From Pseudoduganella plicata (GTDB lineage: Bacteria > Pseudomonadota > Gammaproteobacteria > Burkholderiales > Burkholderiaceae_D), in the NCBI RefSeq assembly GCF_004421005.1, contig NZ_CP038026.1, forward strand, positions 1,860,001-1,924,000: a stretch of DNA of 64,000 bases. Reading direction: 5' to 3'. The position numbers and the translations under genes are program-made. This document shows, piece after piece, positions 60,432 through 64,000 of the stretch (its first letter is position 1; every line of letters starts with the position of its first letter). The notes under the pieces are model-generated. The model had not been told where the DNA came from and did no database searches. It saw only the letters and a program-made list of their open reading frames with translations.

Positions 60432-61433
60432 ATGCACCCATCCGAGGTTTTATTCCAGGGCGAACGCCAGCCGCTGCTCCTGCCGGCCTGCGACCATTAC
60501 GCGGGTTCGGAAAAGCTGATGCGCAAATCGATGGCCCTGCAACAAGAGCTTGGTCCCGTGTTCGACATCACGTTCGACTGCGAGGATGGCGCCGCCGCCG
60601 GCAACGAGGAAGCGCATGCACGCCTCGTGGCCGAGCTGCTGAACGACGCCGGCAACACCCAGAAACGCATCGGCGCCCGCGTGCACGACGTCTCCAGCCC
60701 GCACTTCGAGCGCGATGTCGAGATCATCGTCGGCACCGCGGCGCACAACGTCGCCTACATCGTGCTGCCGAAGCCGGACAGCGTGCAAGACGTCATGCGC
60801 GCCATCGAAACCATCAACGTCCATGCCCACAAGGCGGGCCGGCAGAACCTGCCGGTGCACGTGCTGATCGAGACGCACGGCGCCCTGCGCGGCGTGTTCG
60901 CCATCGCCGCCCTGCCCCAGGTCGAGTGCCTGTCGTTCGGCATCATGGACTTCGTCTCCAGCCACTACGGCGCGATTCCCGCCAATGCGATGCGCACGCC
61001 GAACCAGTTCGTGCACCCGCTGGTGGTGCGCGCCAAGCTGGAGATCGCCGCCGCCTGCCACGCATATGGCAAGGTGCCGTCGCATAACGTGACGACGGAA
61101 ATCAAGGATTCGGCCGTGGTGGCGACGGACGCCCAGCGCGCCGCCGCCGAGTTCGGCTATACGCGCATGTGGAGCATCCACCCCAGCCAGATCAAGCCCA
61201 TCGTCAAGGCATTCACGCCGCGCCTGTCGGAAGTCAACGAGGCGGCCGCGATCTTGCACGAGGCGCAGAAGACACAGTGGGGTCCGATCAACCAGCACGG
61301 CCGCTTGCACGACCGCGCCAGCTACCGATACTATTGGACGGTTTTGCAGCGCGCCCGCCTGGCGGGCCTGAGCCTGCCGGAAACGGCGGCGGCGCTGCTG
61401 GACCCGAAACCAACCGCAACGGAAACCAAGTAA
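60432..61433 (+). CDS. HpcH/HpaI aldolase/citrate lyase (CitE-like) family protein
   Basis: The 333-residue product is a CitE-like TIM barrel: FDITFDCEDGAAAGNEEAHA (metal Glu/Asp region), RIGARVHDVSSPHFERDVEI, IVLPKPDSVQDVMRAIETIN, and LIETHGALRGVFAIAALPQV with the catalytic Glu. Family members cleave or hydrolyse CoA esters such as malyl-CoA or citramalyl-CoA; I cannot assign the substrate. It is 115 bases downstream of mdh and overlaps the next gene by one base (TAATG). Confidence 0.9.
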   Translation: MHPSEVLFQGERQPLLLPACDHYAGSEKLMRKSMALQQELGPVFDITFDCEDGAAAGNEEAHARLVAELLNDAGNTQKRIGARVHDVSSPHFERDVEIIVGTAAHNVAYIVLPKPDSVQDVMRAIETINVHAHKAGRQNLPVHVLIETHGALRGVFAIAALPQVECLSFGIMDFVSSHYGAIPANAMRTPNQFVHPLVVRAKLEIAAACHAYGKVPSHNVTTEIKDSAVVATDAQRAAAEFGYTRMWSIHPSQIKPIVKAFTPRLSEVNEAAAILHEAQKTQWGPINQHGRLHDRASYRYYWTVLQRARLAGLSLPETAAALLDPKPTATETK

Positions 61434-62038
61434 TGTCCATGTCCCGACTGATTGCCGCCGCGTTCGCGCTGGCGCTCGCCTCCGCCGCTCCGGCCGCTCT
61501 CGCTGCCGAGCCCGTCAAAACGAAAGCCAAGGCCGAGAAAACGGCCAAGCCGAAGGCCGCCAAGACCAAGGGCGCCAAGGCCAAGCCGGTTGCCGCGCCG
61601 AAGGAAGCCGATCCCGAGGCCGACGAGCCCGATATCGCGGACACCGCCGTGCAGGACTACCACTGCGAGCTGGGCAACAAGGTCACGATCTATCAGAACG
61701 CGACCGACGACGGCCATATCGCCCTGCGCTGGAAGAAGCGCCTGCACCGCCTGACGCGGGTGGCGACAACGACGGGCGCGCAGCGCTTCGAGAACAAGAT
61801 GTATGGTCTGATCTGGATCGGCATCCCCGCCAAGGCGATGCTGCTCGATTCGAAGCAGAACCGCCAGCTGGCCAACGAATGCCGCAACGAAGAGCAGAGC
61901 AAGCCCCAGCCGGCGCCCGTGCCCGACACGCAGGTCAACAATGCGGCGGCAACGCCGGCCATGCCGGTATCTCAGCCCGTAGTGCAGCCGGCCTCGCAGT
62001 CTGCGGCGCAGGCCGCACCGCACGGCAGCGCCCATTGA
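61433..62038 (+). CDS. MliC-like exported protein
   Basis: The 201-residue product has a signal peptide (MSMSRLIAAAFALALASAAPAALA-AE), a Lys/Ala-rich linker (about 26-58), and a compact domain (about 75-155) with YHCELGNKVTIYQNATDDGH, GAQRFENKMYGLIWIGIPAK and a closing Cys (LANEC). This cysteine-framed pattern resembles the MliC/PliC lysozyme-inhibitor fold, so it could protect against C-type lysozyme (inference). A Pro/Gln-rich tail follows. Its start overlaps the CitE-like gene stop. Confidence 0.72.
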   Translation: MSMSRLIAAAFALALASAAPAALAAEPVKTKAKAEKTAKPKAAKTKGAKAKPVAAPKEADPEADEPDIADTAVQDYHCELGNKVTIYQNATDDGHIALRWKKRLHRLTRVATTTGAQRFENKMYGLIWIGIPAKAMLLDSKQNRQLANECRNEEQSKPQPAPVPDTQVNNAAATPAMPVSQPVVQPASQSAAQAAPHGSAH

Positions 62039-62125
62039 ACGAATAGCACCACCGTAGTTTCACAAATGACGGCAACCCAACCGTGGCGACGGGGGTGCCG
62101 AAGATATCCACCCGAAGGAGAGGTT

Positions 62126-64000
62126 ATGCCCCACAACACATTCAACACGCTCAAGGATTTCCCGATTTCGGGCAAGACAAAGGGCAAGCTGTATTCGCTG
62201 CCCGCGCTGGAACAGGCGCTGGGCGCCAGGATCTCGCGCCTGCCAGTGTCGATCCGCGTGGTGCTGGAGTCCGTGCTGCGTAACTGCGACGGCAAGAAAG
62301 TCACCGAAGAGCATGTGAAGCAGGTTGCCAACTGGGCCGCCACGGCAGACCGTACCGACGAGATCCCGTTCGTCGTCGCCCGCGTCGTGCTGCAGGATTT
62401 CACCGGGGTGCCCCTGCTGGCCGACCTGGCCGCGATGCGCAACGTCGCCTACAAGATGGGTGCCAATCCGAAGAAGATCGAGCCGCTGGTGCCCGTCGAC
62501 CTGGTCGTCGACCACTCCGTCACGATCGACCACTTCCGCGAGCCGAAGGCGCTGGACCTGAACATGAAGCTGGAATTTTCGCGCAACAACGAGCGCTACC
62601 AGTTCATGAAGTGGGGCATGCAGGCGTTCGACACGTTCGGCGTCGTGCCACCGGGCTTCGGCATCGTCCACCAGGTCAACCTGGAATACCTGGCACGCGG
62701 CGTGCACAACAACGGCGGCGTGTACTACCCTGACTCGCTGGTCGGCACCGACTCGCACACGACGATGATCAACGGTATCGGCGTTGTCGGCTGGGGCGTG
62801 GGCGGCATCGAGGCCGAAGCGGGCATGCTGGGCCAGCCCGTGTACTTCCTGACGCCGGACGTCATCGGCGTCAACCTGACCGGCAAGCTGCGCGAAGGCT
62901 GCACGGCAACCGACCTGGTGCTGACGATCACCGAAATGCTGCGCAAGGAAAAGGTCGTCGGCAAGTTCGTCGAGTTCTTCGGCGAAGGCACCGAATCGCT
63001 GACCGTGACGGACCGCGCCACCATCGCCAACATGGCGCCGGAATACGGCGCCACGATGGGCTTCTTCCCGGTCGACGACAAGACCATCGACTACTTCGAA
63101 GGCACCGGCCGCACGAAGGAAGAGATCGCCGCGTTCCAGGCCTACTTCAAGGCGCAGGGCATGTACGGCGTGCCGAAAGCGGGCGAAATCGACTTCACCC
63201 GTGAACTGCACCTGGACCTGGCATCGGTCACGCCGTCGCTGGCCGGCCCGAAGCGTCCACAGGACCGTATCGAAATCGGCAACGTCAAGGCGACGTTTAC
63301 CGACCTGTTCTCGAAGCCGACCACGCAGAACGGCTTCAACAAGAACCCGATGGACCTGAACACGACGTACGAAACGACCAACAACGTGCAAGTGAAAAAC
63401 GGCGACATCCTGATCGCCGCCATCACGTCGTGCACCAACACGTCGAACCCTTCCGTGCTGCTGGCCGCCGGCCTGCTGGCGAAGAAGGCCGTGGAAGCGG
63501 GCCTGACCGTCGCGCCGCACATCAAGACGTCGCTGGCCCCGGGCTCGCGCGTCGTGACGGAATACCTGACCGCCGCCGGCCTCTTGCCGTACCTGGAAAA
63601 GCTGGGCTTCGGCGTGACCGCCTATGGCTGCACGACCTGCATCGGTAACGCGGGCGACCTGACGCCGGAACTGAACGCCGCCATCACGACCAACGACATC
63701 GTCGCTGCCGCCGTGCTGTCCGGCAACCGTAACTTCGAAGCGCGTATCCACCCGAACATCCGCTCGAACTTCCTGGCGTCGCCACCGCTGGTCGTTGCCT
63801 ACGCCATCGCCGGCAACATCACGCGCGACCTGATGACCGAACCGGTCGGCAAGGGCACGAACGGCCGCGACATCTACCTGGGCGATATCTGGCCGTCCTC
63901 GGAAGAGATCAACAAGCTGATGAAGTTCGCCATGAACTCCAAGGTCTTCAAGGAGAACTACGCGCAGGTCAAGGGCAACCCGGGCAAGCTGTGGGAAAAC
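62126..64000 (+). CDS. acnA: Aconitate hydratase AcnA (partial, C-terminus beyond window)
   Basis: AcnA isomerises citrate to isocitrate with a [4Fe-4S] cluster. The frame (625 codons visible of about 900) starts [20 protein letters not shown] behind AAGGAGAGG and contains [40 protein letters not shown], the cluster ligands in SCTNTSNPS and [10 protein letters not shown], and [20 protein letters not shown]. It runs off the right edge. It stands 87 bases after the MliC-like gene and completes the TCA set of this window. Confidence 0.98.
   Translation, partial: MPHNTFNTLKDFPISGKTKGKLYSLPALEQALGARISRLPVSIRVVLESVLRNCDGKKVTEEHVKQVANWAATADRTDEIPFVVARVVLQDFTGVPLLADLAAMRNVAYKMGANPKKIEPLVPVDLVVDHSVTIDHFREPKALDLNMKLEFSRNNERYQFMKWGMQAFDTFGVVPPGFGIVHQVNLEYLARGVHNNGGVYYPDSLVGTDSHTTMINGIGVVGWGVGGIEAEAGMLGQPVYFLTPDVIGVNLTGKLREGCTATDLVLTITEMLRKEKVVGKFVEFFGEGTESLTVTDRATIANMAPEYGATMGFFPVDDKTIDYFEGTGRTKEEIAAFQAYFKAQGMYGVPKAGEIDFTRELHLDLASVTPSLAGPKRPQDRIEIGNVKATFTDLFSKPTTQNGFNKNPMDLNTTYETTNNVQVKNGDILIAAITSCTNTSNPSVLLAAGLLAKKAVEAGLTVAPHIKTSLAPGSRVVTEYLTAAGLLPYLEKLGFGVTAYGCTTCIGNAGDLTPELNAAITTNDIVAAAVLSGNRNFEARIHPNIRSNFLASPPLVVAYAIAGNITRDLMTEPVGKGTNGRDIYLGDIWPSSEEINKLMKFAMNSKVFKENYAQVKGNPGKLWEN

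Overview
The window is a GC-rich chromosomal segment of a betaproteobacterium, most likely an Oxalobacteraceae member of the Massilia/Telluria/Duganella type. The grounds are the gene order ndk-rlmN-pilW-rodZ-ispG-hisS-yfgM-bamB-der-hfq-hflX-hflKC-hisZ, the surE-pcm-nlpD-rpoS block, the sdhCDAB-sdhE-gltA cluster, a PEP-CTERM protein, and scattered GGGGTCTGTCCCC-like intergenic repeats. The species assignment is inference from memory of these families; no search was run.

Layout. 1-14.6 kb: a minus-strand housekeeping block for histidine regulation and tRNA charging, isoprenoids, outer-membrane assembly, ribosome biogenesis, Hfq and HflXKC. 14.9-16.7 kb: a BI-1 family membrane protein and a PEP-CTERM exported protein on the plus strand. 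16.7-22.2 kb: rlmD, rpoS, nlpD, pcm (frameshifted as sequenced) and surE. 22.2-24.7 kb: an accessory two-gene operon encoding a TIR-domain protein and a KGGxGRT ATPase with kinesin-light-chain-like TPRs, the best candidate for an uncharacterised (possibly defence or signalling) system. 24.9-31.8 kb: a DinG/YoaA-type helicase, small proteins, zapE, lpdA and a PspC-domain protein. 32.0-36.2 kb: odhB and odhA.

36.8-52.8 kb is a signal-transduction island: a PAS-GGDEF-EAL protein with a degenerate EAL domain, five hybrid histidine kinases that all end in a receiver domain and lack any DNA-binding output, and a stand-alone receiver lacking the usual lysine. It also holds a YciI protein, a hypothetical gene and a decayed gene. 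The island separates gltA from odhA, which are usually neighbours in related Burkholderiales. 52.9-64 kb: gltA, sdhE, sdhBADC, a GntR-type regulator (frameshifted as sequenced), mdh, a CitE-like lyase, an MliC-like exported protein and the first 625 codons of acnA. So most TCA-cycle enzymes sit in this window on both sides of the signalling island.

Four apparent frameshifts (pcm, gntR and two in the decayed gene near 41.7 kb) all have the direction of a single missing base. This raises the possibility of assembly indel errors and is reported as a finding.
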